Shown: positions 8,706 to 17,042 of the stretch, in pieces
Layout of the letters: every line of letters begins with the position of its first letter
Position numbering within the stretch: position 1 is the first letter of the stretch
NCBI GenBank assembly: GCA_009911035.1
Contig: QXWO01000041.1
Coordinates: forward strand, 1-56,153
Direction: 5' to 3'
Origin: Lachnospiraceae bacterium
Lineage (GTDB): Bacteria > Bacillota > Clostridia > Lachnospirales > Lachnospiraceae
Length of the DNA stretch: 56,153 nt
Program-made: the position numbers and the translations under genes
The notes under the pieces: model-generated
The model's input: the letters and a program-made list of their open reading frames with translations, nothing else
The model's database searches: none
What the model was told of the DNA's origin: nothing

Positions 8706-9728
8706 TTACTTCACCACCTTATCTGATTTTTCCTTAACCTTCTCCAGCAATTCATCTGCAACTTCTATCATCTGTTTGTTTGCTGCACAGCTTCTATTGT
8801 AAACCCCTAGCGGATAATGTTCACGCTGCGAATTATCAATATTGGCATCGTTTTTTATGAAACTCTTGAAGGCAAGCCCCGGTGCTATCTCCTCCACCAG
8901 CTCGAGGGATTCGGGCAAAGATCTCTTTTTACGCATATCCACTTTATTGTACAGAAACCCCAAAATTTTCAGTTTGGGATTATTCTTGCGCACTTCCTCC
9001 ACCTGGGCCAAAACCGGTGGAACGGCTTTCACTGCAAAAATAGCAGGTTCCAGAGGAGACAATACAAAATCAGCCTCTGCCAGCGCTGCAACGTTCATAA
9101 GCCCCGCCGTTTTATCCATATCTACAAATATAAAATCATAGTAGTTGTCCTTCCGTATGGTTCTCAGACATTTTTCCCATATACGGCCTCTTATGTTTTG
9201 ATCCAGTACACCAAGCTGCCCTTCCAGTCCTTCGCACTTAGCCGAACCCGGTATAATATCTAAATTCACATACTCGGTATGCCTTATATATCCCGGTTCC
9301 ATAAAGTCGTCATGCATGGAGAAAGCCTCATAGAAGCTGACATCGGGCTGTTCGAGATAATTGGGATAAAGGACACTCGACATGTCCGATTGGCTGTCAA
9401 TGTCGATGCCAAGCACGTTATAACCTCTCCGCGAAAGCTCATACGACATATTCATTGCTGTTGTAGATTTTCCCGTCCCTCCCTTATGTGTCCATACAAC
9501 AATTATAACCGGCGATTCGAACCTCATCATCTTCTTGTCTAATTTTGCTGCCTTTGTGTCATCATAGATATTCTGAAGGCTTTCCGGATCCAACTGCGTC
9601 GTATCCATAGCCATCAGGTTCTCCAGCTGCCACTGATTCAGCCCCAATGCCCTATGCCAGTCTTTCATATCCCACTTCTTCTGTTTTAGCAGAGCCTCCA
9701 TTTTTTCTTTCCAAGTTTTCTCTGACAT
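8706..9728 (-). CDS. parA: ParA-type partition ATPase
   Basis: The Walker-type ATPase of the segregation system. A deviant Walker A, KGGTGKST, sits at residues 82-89, followed by the A' strand VLGIDIDSQSD and the B-type strand YDFIFVDMDKT, all typical of ParA/Soj. The N-terminal ~70 residues form an extra helical domain (WDMKDWHRALGLNQWQLENL), probably a DNA-binding head as in plasmid type Ia ParA proteins, which would allow autoregulation. The parB gene follows without a gap. The upstream region carries a good promoter and three candidate parS palindromes. Confidence 0.92.
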   Translation of the reverse strand: MSEKTWKEKMEALLKQKKWDMKDWHRALGLNQWQLENLMAMDTTQLDPESLQNIYDDTKAAKLDKKMMRFESPVIIVVWTHKGGTGKSTTAMNMSYELSRRGYNVLGIDIDSQSDMSSVLYPNYLEQPDVSFYEAFSMHDDFMEPGYIRHTEYVNLDIIPGSAKCEGLEGQLGVLDQNIRGRIWEKCLRTIRKDNYYDFIFVDMDKTAGLMNVAALAEADFVLSPLEPAIFAVKAVPPVLAQVEEVRKNNPKLKILGFLYNKVDMRKKRSLPESLELVEEIAPGLAFKSFIKNDANIDNSQREHYPLGVYNRSCAANKQMIEVADELLEKVKEKSDKVVK

Positions 9729-9799
9729 AATGTCTCCTTCCTGCTGAGTGCTGTATCATTTTCTCCTATGTCGCTTTTTTCTTTCCCATGTCATTTTTT

Positions 9800-9828
9800 A
9801 TGATACTAGATTTTTTTCAATTAATCAA
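9800..9828 (-). promoter_or_regulatory. parAB promoter
   Basis: Minus strand: TTGATT (9828-9823), 17-base spacer, TATCAT (9805-9800). The first palindrome (9847-9861) lies just upstream. Confidence 0.65.
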
Positions 9829-9846
9829 GTTTTCTCTAATTATTTT

Positions 9847-10001
9847 TTCCGCCCGGCGGAAAAATCAATATCCTAATCATAAATTCTCCCCAAAAATTCC
9901 GCCCGGCGGAATTTTTCAACCAAAAAAGATATGTTTGTCCCATATCGAAAAAATCTGCACACTTTCATGAATTATTGTACTCATTTTTCCGCCCGGCGGA
10001 A
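9847..10001. repeat. Three 15-bp palindromes upstream of parA (candidate parS)
   Basis: TTCCGCC-C-GGCGGAA occurs at 9847-9861, 9897-9911 and 9987-10001. The 7-bp arms are perfect with a one-base centre, and most copies are extended by A/T tracts. The GC-rich core stands out sharply from the AT-rich surroundings. Proximity to parAB and multiple copies suggest ParB-binding sites. They are not followed consistently by T runs in one direction, which argues against simple terminators. Confidence 0.7.
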
Positions 10002-10021
10002 TTTTAAATAAAAACCATTTA

Positions 10022-10051
10022 TTGCACACGATAAAATAATTGTATTATACT
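10022..10051 (+). promoter_or_regulatory. Promoter upstream of the primase-like gene
   Basis: TTGCAC (10022-10027), 18-base spacer, TATACT (10046-10051), giving a leader of about 160 nt before the start codon at 10222. Confidence 0.5.
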
Positions 10052-10083
10052 TTCACTATTGACTATTTTATTTTTTAACCAGG

Positions 10084-10118
10084 GGCATTATCAGGCTTTT
10101 GCCTGTTCGTGCCTTTTT
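10084..10118 (+). terminator. Leader hairpin with U-run (possible attenuator)
   Basis: GGCA (10084-10087) pairs with TGCC (10110-10113), and inside it CAGGC (10092-10096) pairs with GCCTG (10101-10105); five Ts follow. It lies between the promoter and the primase-like gene. TTTGCCTG (10098-10105) is also fully complementary to CAGGCAAA (10166-10173) further down the leader, so two exclusive structures are possible. Confidence 0.5.
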
Positions 10119-10221
10119 CTGCGCACATATGCCGCACGTGAATCACAGGTTGATTCTAATCAGGACAGGCAAATTGCATTGTCCAACGACTGCTTATCGG
10201 CAATCGTGAAAGGAGGATGAA

Positions 10222-11451
10222 ATGTCAAATTTTCGAAACGTCTCCAAAAGAGAACCTTGCCCAATCTGCGGAAAACCCGACTGGTGCTCCATTCAGGAAG
10301 CAAGTCCGTCCACGCAGCTCTACTACTGCCGAAGAATTCTTTCAGGCATAGACATTATAAGTCCGGTAAACAACAGGGAATACGTCTATATCAAACAAAC
10401 AACTGACGGTTCCTGTCTGTATAAAGACCGCGAACTATATGATGCCGACCGTGACGAGTGGCTGCTTCAGAACAGCGGATACAATCAGCGGCACCCGCGA
10501 AAGGAACGTCCGAAGCAGATTCCTTCGGATCAGTCCAAAAACCGCATGGCTGATGACACTTTATCAGTTCCGGCAAAGCCAAACCATGAACTCGACCTTA
10601 TATACCGCTCTTTTTTAAAGCATCTGCACTTAAACAAGATGCATGTACGATATCTGGCAAAGGAAGGCTGGCCGATAGAACTGATACAGCGTTCCATGCT
10701 GCGCTCCCTTCCGGTAAACAACAGTTCCCATTACAACGCATATGACAGGGAACGTATTGCACTGGAACTGATCCATGAATTCAGCTCCTTAAAAGGCGTA
10801 CCCGGTTTTTATCAAAAGCAAGACGGAAAATGGACTTTTTCCGGCACATCCGGCATTTTAATTCCGCTATACGATCACAACCACTGCCTATACAGACTCA
10901 GGATACGCCTGGATCATCCACAGGTTGATGATTCAGGAAAGGAAAAGAACAAGTACAATAATTTTTCTTCTTACTTTGAAACCAAAACGACAACCGGCGC
11001 ATTGGCAAACGCATATATAAACGGCTGCCGTTCAGGAAGCCATATCGGATTGTACGACAATCCAGCACATGATGATTACACGGTCTGCTATATTACGGAA
11101 GGAGAAAAAAAGGCTATCTATGCCAACCACATTCTCCGCATTCCCGTGATATCAATTCCCGGGGTAAACTCATTTAGCAAATTGTTGGAGCAATCTGAAA
11201 ACGGTTTTACTGTACTGGATTACCTAAAATCGCGCGGCTGCCGGATACTGATTATTGCATATGATTCTGACAAGTATATTAATCAGTCTGTCCTGATGTA
11301 TGAAGACAAAATCATAGAATTCCTGTCTTTGCAGGACTTCCATATAGGAGTCGCTTTTTGGAATCCGGGCTTTGGTAAAGGGTTGGACGATATACTTTCA
11401 ATCAATATCCGTCCGAATTACGAATTGGTCAAGGAAAATACAGGTGTATAG
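10222..11451 (+). CDS. Primase-like zinc-ribbon / TOPRIM (DUF3854-like) protein
   Basis: 409 residues with a clear RBS (AAAGGAGG). An N-terminal zinc ribbon (CPICGKPDWC near residues 14-23, with a further cysteine in YYCRR) is followed by a mid-region with GILIPLYD, as in DnaG-like cores. The TOPRIM-like half has the catalytic-type glutamate in ITEGEKKAIYAN and acidic residues in IIAYDSDK, and ends with KGLDDILS. This matches the zinc-finger plus DUF3854 architecture of primase-like proteins on plasmids and phages. It would lay RNA primers for the element's own polymerase. No helicase domain is fused. Candidate parS palindromes flank the gene on both sides. Confidence 0.75.
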   Translation: MSNFRNVSKREPCPICGKPDWCSIQEASPSTQLYYCRRILSGIDIISPVNNREYVYIKQTTDGSCLYKDRELYDADRDEWLLQNSGYNQRHPRKERPKQIPSDQSKNRMADDTLSVPAKPNHELDLIYRSFLKHLHLNKMHVRYLAKEGWPIELIQRSMLRSLPVNNSSHYNAYDRERIALELIHEFSSLKGVPGFYQKQDGKWTFSGTSGILIPLYDHNHCLYRLRIRLDHPQVDDSGKEKNKYNNFSSYFETKTTTGALANAYINGCRSGSHIGLYDNPAHDDYTVCYITEGEKKAIYANHILRIPVISIPGVNSFSKLLEQSENGFTVLDYLKSRGCRILIIAYDSDKYINQSVLMYEDKIIEFLSLQDFHIGVAFWNPGFGKGLDDILSINIRPNYELVKENTGV

Positions 11452-11483
11452 TTTTGCTATATGCCTGTATTATTTTTTAAAAA

Positions 11484-11537
11484 TTCCGCCGGGCGGAATT
11501 TTCCATGTGAACCTCTCAATTTTTCCGCCGGGCGGAA
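11484..11537. repeat. Two 15-bp palindromes downstream of the primase-like gene
   Basis: TTCCGCC-G-GGCGGAA at 11484-11498 and 11523-11537, each flanked by A/T tracts. They are the same palindrome as upstream of parA but with the opposite central base, i.e. inverted orientation. Confidence 0.7.
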
Positions 11538-11552
11538 TTTTTGACTTTTTTC

Positions 11553-11581
11553 TTGTCATGCCGCCTTTGATTTGTTATACT
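11553..11581 (+). promoter_or_regulatory. Promoter of the zincin-polymerase operon
   Basis: TTGTCA (11553-11558), 17-base spacer, TATACT (11576-11581). The leader to the start codon at 11739 is about 150 nt. Confidence 0.65.
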
Positions 11582-11664
11582 GTATAAAACATTTTTTATT
11601 TATGGTTCTGCAGCACGCAGTCCGTTTACTTAATTCCTAGCAGTAGGTCTTATTCACTATTATG

Positions 11665-11690
11665 AGGACATCTTTGATGTCCTTTTTTAT
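11665..11690 (+). terminator. Leader terminator hairpin before the zincin gene
   Basis: AGGACATC (11665-11672) / GATGTCCT (11676-11683), 3-base loop, then a T run. It sits between the promoter at 11553-11581 and the RBS at about 11726, so it would stop transcription before the operon unless overridden. Confidence 0.7.
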
Positions 11691-11738
11691 TTTGCCGTGT
11701 ATATTCAGCGGCTATCTTTAATAAAAGGAGGATTTAAA

Positions 11739-13328
11739 ATGAAGAAAAAACAAAGTCAGCCAATTACTGACGAAATACTTTATCAAATGGGTGTATACTT
11801 TCCACCAGGAATGCCGGCTTCAGAATCATTCTCAGGGAATACTGATTTTCTCAAAGGCAACCGTATAATCAGCCTTAAAAGGGAAAGCACTTATAAAGCT
11901 ATGCTCCCAAAATTGAACATGCACAGTTTCCTGAACCTGCCTTTCCCTATGGTTGATTATTACTCTGCATCACACTATGACAACATCATTAAGGTCATAG
12001 GAAAATTCATTCAGGCAAAACTATGCAAAATTAAGAACGAGGATTCTCTGGCTGTTCAGGGAATCCCTTTTTTATCTAATCTTGCAGGAATATATAAGGA
12101 TAAATTATCCTTTTCTTTCCCCAATCCTGAAGAACATGGTGGCGCAGAAATTGCAGCGGCAACGCTGAAAACAAGCCATATATTAAGGGTAGAGTTAATA
12201 GGATCTGAAAAAATTGAATTCTACGGAGGCATCGGCTCCACTTCAAAAAGGAAAATGGGATTTTATCATATGAGGAGTAACCCGAATTACAACATAGGAA
12301 TTAGTAATGTCATTGATTTTTTGGCACATATGTCTGTATGTAATTGTCTTTACTCAATTATTTCGGAAGATATCTCCCCATTAATATCAAATATTTTTTC
12401 AAAGGAGCTGAATGAGCTTAATGTTGACATCAACGATCACACACTCTCTACTCCATTAATCCGATTTCTTAATGATAAGGAAGCCGTACCGTTGGAGTTC
12501 CTGTTCAGAAGAATTAACAGGCAGGACGGACACCTTCCGTCTTATTACTACAGCCCCGATTATACTCTTTACTCTAAGCTGGTTTACCTGTTTTATCAGG
12601 TTGCTGATGTATTCCAGGATGTGCAAAATGAATTCCAGCACAGGGAATCCCTTCACAAGAAGATTGCAACAGCATACATCACCAAAAAGAATATACCTAT
12701 ATCTATCCAGAAGGCAATGGATAGCTCCGGCTTCCATAACTATTTTGGGTATGTAGAATTCGATGAAGATGTAGACTTAGATGCAGTCAGAAAAATAGAA
12801 GAGGAGTACAAGGCAATCAACAAGCAGTATTTTTCCGGTTCCAGCTTCATGGAAGTAACATTGCGTTTCCGGAAACTTGGGAAACACAAGGCAAGCGGTC
12901 TGTACTATCCGAGTATACGCAATCTATGCGTGGACATACAGACCCCGTCTTCGTTCATACACGAACATTTCCATATGCTGGATGAGCAGCTTGGCGATTT
13001 ATCCCTTGAGGTAGACTTTGATGCCATTGTAAAGGCATATAAGGCAGAATTCTTAAGGGGAATGCAGAATCTTGATCCTGCAGTAACAAAAAAACTGAAA
13101 GGTTCCAGCAAGTATAATTTAAAGTATTTTTTCCGCCGGGCGGAAATTTTTGCAAGATGCGGAGAGATATACTTCAACCGGATTCTTAAGGTAAAAAGCT
13201 CTTTATTAGAGCCCACCCTTACATATGCCTATCCTGAATCAGAGGAACTGAACAGGCTTATTGAGAAATATTATAAGCAGCTTCTAAACGAGCTGTCGAG
13301 CAGCGCTGTCATAAAAAGGGCAGTTTAA
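11739..13328 (+). CDS. LPD1-like putative zinc metallopeptidase
   Basis: 529 residues; the start at ATG 11739 follows AAAAGGAGG. The C-terminal third carries a zincin signature: H-E-H-F-H at about residues 408-412 in SFIHEHFHMLDE, with a probable third zinc ligand in RRAEIFARCGEIYF about 60 residues later. This combination resembles the LPD1 (large polyvalent protein associated) metallopeptidase-like domain of mobile elements. The N-terminal ~350 residues are unrecognised. It begins the operon of OB/HD, delta-prime, DnaX and DnaE genes. A candidate parS palindrome lies inside the coding sequence, encoding YFFRRAE. The substrate is unknown; protection or processing of element proteins is speculation. 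Confidence 0.6.
   Translation: MKKKQSQPITDEILYQMGVYFPPGMPASESFSGNTDFLKGNRIISLKRESTYKAMLPKLNMHSFLNLPFPMVDYYSASHYDNIIKVIGKFIQAKLCKIKNEDSLAVQGIPFLSNLAGIYKDKLSFSFPNPEEHGGAEIAAATLKTSHILRVELIGSEKIEFYGGIGSTSKRKMGFYHMRSNPNYNIGISNVIDFLAHMSVCNCLYSIISEDISPLISNIFSKELNELNVDINDHTLSTPLIRFLNDKEAVPLEFLFRRINRQDGHLPSYYYSPDYTLYSKLVYLFYQVADVFQDVQNEFQHRESLHKKIATAYITKKNIPISIQKAMDSSGFHNYFGYVEFDEDVDLDAVRKIEEEYKAINKQYFSGSSFMEVTLRFRKLGKHKASGLYYPSIRNLCVDIQTPSSFIHEHFHMLDEQLGDLSLEVDFDAIVKAYKAEFLRGMQNLDPAVTKKLKGSSKYNLKYFFRRAEIFARCGEIYFNRILKVKSSLLEPTLTYAYPESEELNRLIEKYYKQLLNELSSSAVIKRAV
13131..13145. repeat. Sixth 15-bp palindrome, inside a coding sequence
   Basis: A perfect copy of TTCCGCC-G-GGCGGAA with flanking T/A tracts, in the C-terminal part of the zincin gene, at the level of a conserved-looking motif. 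Confidence 0.6.
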
Positions 13329-13343
13329 CAAAAGGAGGAACCT

Positions 13344-14330
13344 ATGCCAAAGAACATCTATATTTCAGGAATATCTGATTTTTTTACCAAGACAATTGAA
13401 ACGTCTTTTTATGTAAGAAATATTGCTGAAAAACAAACAAGTGAGAGTAAAAAAAGATATTTAGAAGTCTTGCTTCAGGATTCTACCGGCACAATTTTTG
13501 GCACAATATGGGAAGAATACATGGAAGCGGAATATGAAAGCTATGTGGGAAAAGTGGTACAGATTAACGGAATGGTAGTTCAGAACCAGGATGCATCTTA
13601 TCAATTGATAATAACCCATATGGCGCTTTTGGATGAATACCTGTATTCAGATTACGTTAATGGCATATCTGAGAAGGACACAAAAAGCTACTTGGAATTA
13701 CTCCATAAATACATCGGAGCCGTCAAGTCACAAAATTACCGTAATCTCTTACATCATATCTTTACAAGTATTCCTGATTTTGAAATACTCCCTGCAACCT
13801 TGAAAGGGCATCACAACTTTAACGGAGGGCTTTTGGTATACAGTGTGAGCGTCACATGTCTTGCAAAATACATGGCTTATTCACTGGAAAAATACAATTT
13901 AAACCCATCTTATTCCTTGCCCTACAACAGCGATCTTGTTATTGCCGGAGGGCTGCTTCACGCAATCGGAACCGTCAACATGTTAAAGCCGTTTCCGGAA
14001 ATGAAACGCATCCCGGAATCAATCCCGTTGAACCTGCATGAACTTACGATACAGTATCTATGCCGGATGCTCTCGCAAAATAACGGATTTAATCTGACAG
14101 AAGAGGAAGAAAGCCTTTTGATGCATACAATCGGCTGCGTATATGAGAGTACCGACAGGAAACCAATGATTCGTGAGGCTATTATTTTAAAAAATGCCAT
14201 TCAGCTTCAGGGCGATGTTTCCAGGCTTGAATACTTTTTATTCAGCAATCAGGACAAGTGCGGTTCAGTATTTGATCCCGCGCTTAATAATTATATATAC
14301 ATACAAAAGGAGCATACGGATAATGGATAA
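13344..14330 (+). CDS. OB-fold / degenerate HD-domain protein (YhaM-like)
   Basis: 328 residues behind AAAGGAGG. An N-terminal OB fold (YLEVLLQDSTGTIFGTIW, then GKVVQINGMV) is followed by an HD-type helical domain with GHHNFNGGLLVYSVSVTCLAKY, the arrangement of YhaM-type 3'-5' exonucleases. The second motif, normally L-x-H-D-I-G-K, reads LLHAIGT here, so the metal-binding aspartate is replaced by alanine and catalytic activity is doubtful. It overlaps the delta-prime-like gene by 8 bases. Within a polymerase operon it may be a nucleic-acid-binding accessory factor rather than a nuclease. Confidence 0.72.
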   Translation: MPKNIYISGISDFFTKTIETSFYVRNIAEKQTSESKKRYLEVLLQDSTGTIFGTIWEEYMEAEYESYVGKVVQINGMVVQNQDASYQLIITHMALLDEYLYSDYVNGISEKDTKSYLELLHKYIGAVKSQNYRNLLHHIFTSIPDFEILPATLKGHHNFNGGLLVYSVSVTCLAKYMAYSLEKYNLNPSYSLPYNSDLVIAGGLLHAIGTVNMLKPFPEMKRIPESIPLNLHELTIQYLCRMLSQNNGFNLTEEEESLLMHTIGCVYESTDRKPMIREAIILKNAIQLQGDVSRLEYFLFSNQDKCGSVFDPALNNYIYIQKEHTDNG

Positions 14331-15249
14331 AACTTTTATAGGAAATGATGAAGCATTCCTTAACCTTAATTCTTATGCCATGTCCCAGAATCCCGGTCCC
14401 CTCATATTACTGGGGAAACGGGGGCTTGGTAAGCGGCAGGCAGCAATGGATGTCATTGCACAGCTTATGGGATGTGGCAGTGATGAACTGTATAAAAACC
14501 CCGACTTTTTCCTTCTTGACAGGCAACAGGATACCATAAAGGTAGAGGATGTACTTGCTCTCCTTGATAAGAGTTCCCTTGCCGCGTTAAAAGGAAAAAA
14601 GTTTTTTTTGGTGTGCAATGCGGAAAACATGAACGTCCAGGCACAAAATAAGCTGTTGAAATTACTGGAAGACAAGAGCCACACAAATGTCCTTATTTTT
14701 CTCTGTAACCAGGATGCTTTGCTTGAAACAATAAAAAGCCGCTGCAATATTATTTCATTCGATCCCTTATCCGTAGAAGAGATATCACCATACTTCTTGG
14801 AAAAGGGTATCGCTCGGGAAGAATTACTGTTTGCTGCTTATCTGTGTGACTTTTGCCCCCATGCCATTGAAAATATGGGTGATTGCTATCCCGCATTACT
14901 GGAAACTTGCAAAAACCTTATGCTGGCCCGGAAAAAAGAAGAATTATTTCAAATACTCCATCTGATCCGGGAGAAAGACCCTGAAAATTTCTACGAAGTA
15001 CATTCGGCACATTATTGGGTGGCGCTGCAGATGTTTTATTACCTGTTTGAACAGCTGTTGCTGCAAAAACTGATGATTTCAAAGGCGGAAAACAGCATGG
15101 ACTTTAAGAGCCTTAGCGAGCTTTATTCCTTACCGCATATTTATCAGATCTGTTCCCGACTGTCAGCCCATCAGAAGCAATGGCAAAACAGCAGCTATTC
15201 CAAAAACGATTTTTTCGATCTGATACGCTGTATGGTAAAAGAGCCATAG
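14323..15249 (+). CDS. holB: DNA polymerase III delta-prime-like clamp-loader subunit
   Basis: 308 residues starting at ATG 14323 (RBS AAAAGGAG), inside the end of the OB/HD gene. AAA+ clamp-loader features: a P-loop-like GKRGLGKR at residues 31-38, IKVEDVLALLD, FLVCNAENMNVQAQNKLLKLLED, and the sensor/arginine-finger segment ETIKSRCNIISF. The P-loop lysine is kept but the following Ser/Thr is Arg, so ATP hydrolysis is unlikely; delta-prime is a non-hydrolysing subunit in other systems too. dnaX follows 40 bases downstream. Together they could form an element-specific clamp loader; a delta (HolA) subunit was not found. Confidence 0.85.
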   Translation: MDKTFIGNDEAFLNLNSYAMSQNPGPLILLGKRGLGKRQAAMDVIAQLMGCGSDELYKNPDFFLLDRQQDTIKVEDVLALLDKSSLAALKGKKFFLVCNAENMNVQAQNKLLKLLEDKSHTNVLIFLCNQDALLETIKSRCNIISFDPLSVEEISPYFLEKGIAREELLFAAYLCDFCPHAIENMGDCYPALLETCKNLMLARKKEELFQILHLIREKDPENFYEVHSAHYWVALQMFYYLFEQLLLQKLMISKAENSMDFKSLSELYSLPHIYQICSRLSAHQKQWQNSSYSKNDFFDLIRCMVKEP

Positions 15250-15289
15250 CATCCTGTGTCGGATGAACCACAATAAAAGGAGGAACCTA

Positions 15290-16723
15290 ATGCTATATAA
15301 TTTATACCGCCCGAAAGACTTTACCGAGGTCAAGGGGCAGGAGGACGTGCTTATTACATTAAAAAAGCAGTCTTTCTCCCAGAAATTCGGCCATGCGTAT
15401 CTCTTCGCCGGTCATAGAGGCACCGGCAAAACGACAATAGCGCGAATTCTTTCAAAGGCTGTAAACTGTGAACACCCGACAGAAGACGGTCCCTGCGGGC
15501 AATGCCCTAACTGCCTTGCATACGGCACAAGCCTTGATGTGCTGGAACTGGATGCCGCCTCGAACAACGGAGTTGACAAAATAAAGGAAATGCTGGCACA
15601 GACAAAATACCGTCCCGTCCAGCTTAAGAGAAAAGTATTTATCATAGACGAGGTTCACAACCTGTCAACAGCAGCCTTCGACACGCTGTTAAAACCATTG
15701 GAGGAACCCCCGTCGTACTGTGTATTTGTCCTCTGTACAACGGAACTGCATAAAATACCGGTTACAATACGGAGCCGGTGCGAAGAATATGTTTTCCATC
15801 CAATCGCGCCGGAACCTATGAGGGAGCGTTTAAAAGAAGTGCTGAAAGAACAGAATGCAGTTTGCGAAGAAGACGCGCTGAACCTCATTATACGGAATGC
15901 CAATGGAGGGTTACGTGATGCTTTGGGCATATTGGAGCAGCTCTTGACAAGCACCGATAACAATATCACGACCGAGGCTGCAAAAAAAAGACTAGGTTCA
16001 TTGGACAGCGACCGCATTTTAACAGCATTGTCTGCAATATCTGCTTATGACACCCAATCCGCCCTCAACTGTCTGGATGAATTGACAGGGCAGGGTAAAT
16101 CGCCCGCCTTGATAACAGAATCCATATTGTCCGCTTTAATGGATATCATTACCATCAAAACCACCGGACAGCCAGAGTCCGTGCTGCACAGCAAAGACTA
16201 TGTGCAATCTGCCTTAGAAATTGGCAACGGCATGACCTTTGAACGTCTTTACTGGCTGTGTGAACAGTGCTGCGATTTGCGGGGCTCCATAAGGGGCAGC
16301 GCAAATCCCATCATGGATATCAAGCTCGCCCTTATAAAAATGAGCAACCATGAGCTTACAGACAGCGATCCTGCAGTTATGTCAGCAACCATCCGGAAAC
16401 TGGAGCAGGAACTGGCAGAACTTAAATCTACGGTCAGAAAACTAATGAGCGCCCAACCTGCAGACAATTCCCGTTCACGGGCAGCGCCTCAAGCCGGAGG
16501 ACAGTTCCACACGGCGGATCAGTATGACGTACCTTTTGAAACATCTTCCGGAATCCAGCGGTTTACAGACGAGGAATTATATTCTGTATATGCTGAAAAC
16601 TACCGGAAAGAAGGGGATCGGGAAGGAGGGATGCAATCAGACAGACCGGAAGAGCCGGACGGAGAGGAGATTGGAAGCTCCGGCTCCACGCCAGCTTCCG
16701 ATCTGTTTAAAATACGACCCTAA
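15290..16723 (+). CDS. dnaX: DNA polymerase III tau/gamma subunit
   Basis: 477 residues from ATG 15290 (RBS AAAAGGAGG); an upstream in-frame ATG at 15263 lacks an RBS. The N-terminus LYRPKDFTEVKGQ is diagnostic of DnaX. Walker A GHRGTGKT is at 41-48, the zinc module has C60, C69, C72 and C75, Walker B VFIIDEVH is near 117, and the arginine-finger motif TIRSRCEEY is present. Everything needed for an active clamp-loader motor is intact. The tail after ~residue 390 is short, low in complexity and acidic, so polymerase-binding tau domains may be absent or reduced. The gene sits between delta-prime and dnaE. Confidence 0.95.
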   Translation: MLYNLYRPKDFTEVKGQEDVLITLKKQSFSQKFGHAYLFAGHRGTGKTTIARILSKAVNCEHPTEDGPCGQCPNCLAYGTSLDVLELDAASNNGVDKIKEMLAQTKYRPVQLKRKVFIIDEVHNLSTAAFDTLLKPLEEPPSYCVFVLCTTELHKIPVTIRSRCEEYVFHPIAPEPMRERLKEVLKEQNAVCEEDALNLIIRNANGGLRDALGILEQLLTSTDNNITTEAAKKRLGSLDSDRILTALSAISAYDTQSALNCLDELTGQGKSPALITESILSALMDIITIKTTGQPESVLHSKDYVQSALEIGNGMTFERLYWLCEQCCDLRGSIRGSANPIMDIKLALIKMSNHELTDSDPAVMSATIRKLEQELAELKSTVRKLMSAQPADNSRSRAAPQAGGQFHTADQYDVPFETSSGIQRFTDEELYSVYAENYRKEGDREGGMQSDRPEEPDGEEIGSSGSTPASDLFKIRP

Positions 16724-16970
16724 ATATCTCCCTGCAATCTATAAACCAAATATAATAGAGGAATGGTATCTGAAGCATTGCCTTGAACGGCATCTGGATA
16801 GCCCTTTGTTTTCCGCGGCGATAAACTGCTGCAGAAAAACAGGGGCTTTTTCTTACGAAACAACGCTTTATCCTGTATTTCTGATACTAAAAAAATACTT
16901 ATCTGTATACACGGAGCTTTCCATGATACAGGTCATTTACCTTGGCAATTCTGTTACTCTGTATTCCTGA
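16671..16970 (+). CDS. Small ORF overlapping the dnaX 3' end
   Basis: A 99-codon reading frame from TTG 16671, with GGAGAGGAGA just upstream, overlapping the last 53 bases of dnaX in another frame. Beyond dnaX it continues with protein-like sequence (YLPAIYKPNIIEEWYLKHCL, SAAINCCRKTG, FLILKKYLSVYTEL). It has no recognised domain. It may be a separate small gene translated by coupling, or an extension reached by frameshifting from dnaX; no classical slippery heptamer was seen. If it is not coding, 16724-17042 is a plain spacer. Confidence 0.45.
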   Translation: MEAPAPRQLPICLKYDPKYLPAIYKPNIIEEWYLKHCLERHLDSPLFSAAINCCRKTGAFSYETTLYPVFLILKKYLSVYTELSMIQVIYLGNSVTLYS

Positions 16971-16998
16971 CAGAATTGCAAAAACACAAACCAGTACT

Positions 16999-17027
16999 GC
17001 AGGTGCCATAAGTGGCATCTGCCTTTT
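16999..17027 (+). terminator. Terminator-like hairpin before dnaE
   Basis: GCAGGTGCCA (16999-17008) / TGGCATCTGC (17013-17022) with one G-T pair and a TAAG loop, then a T run, only 20 bases before the dnaE start codon. It could reduce dnaE expression relative to dnaX. Confidence 0.7.
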
Positions 17028-17042
17028 TAAAAGGAGGAACAT

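Noticed and set aside
9847-10001. Rho-independent terminators
   Set aside because: The copies lie in mixed contexts, one inside a gene, and repeat exactly; a repeated protein-binding site is more likely.
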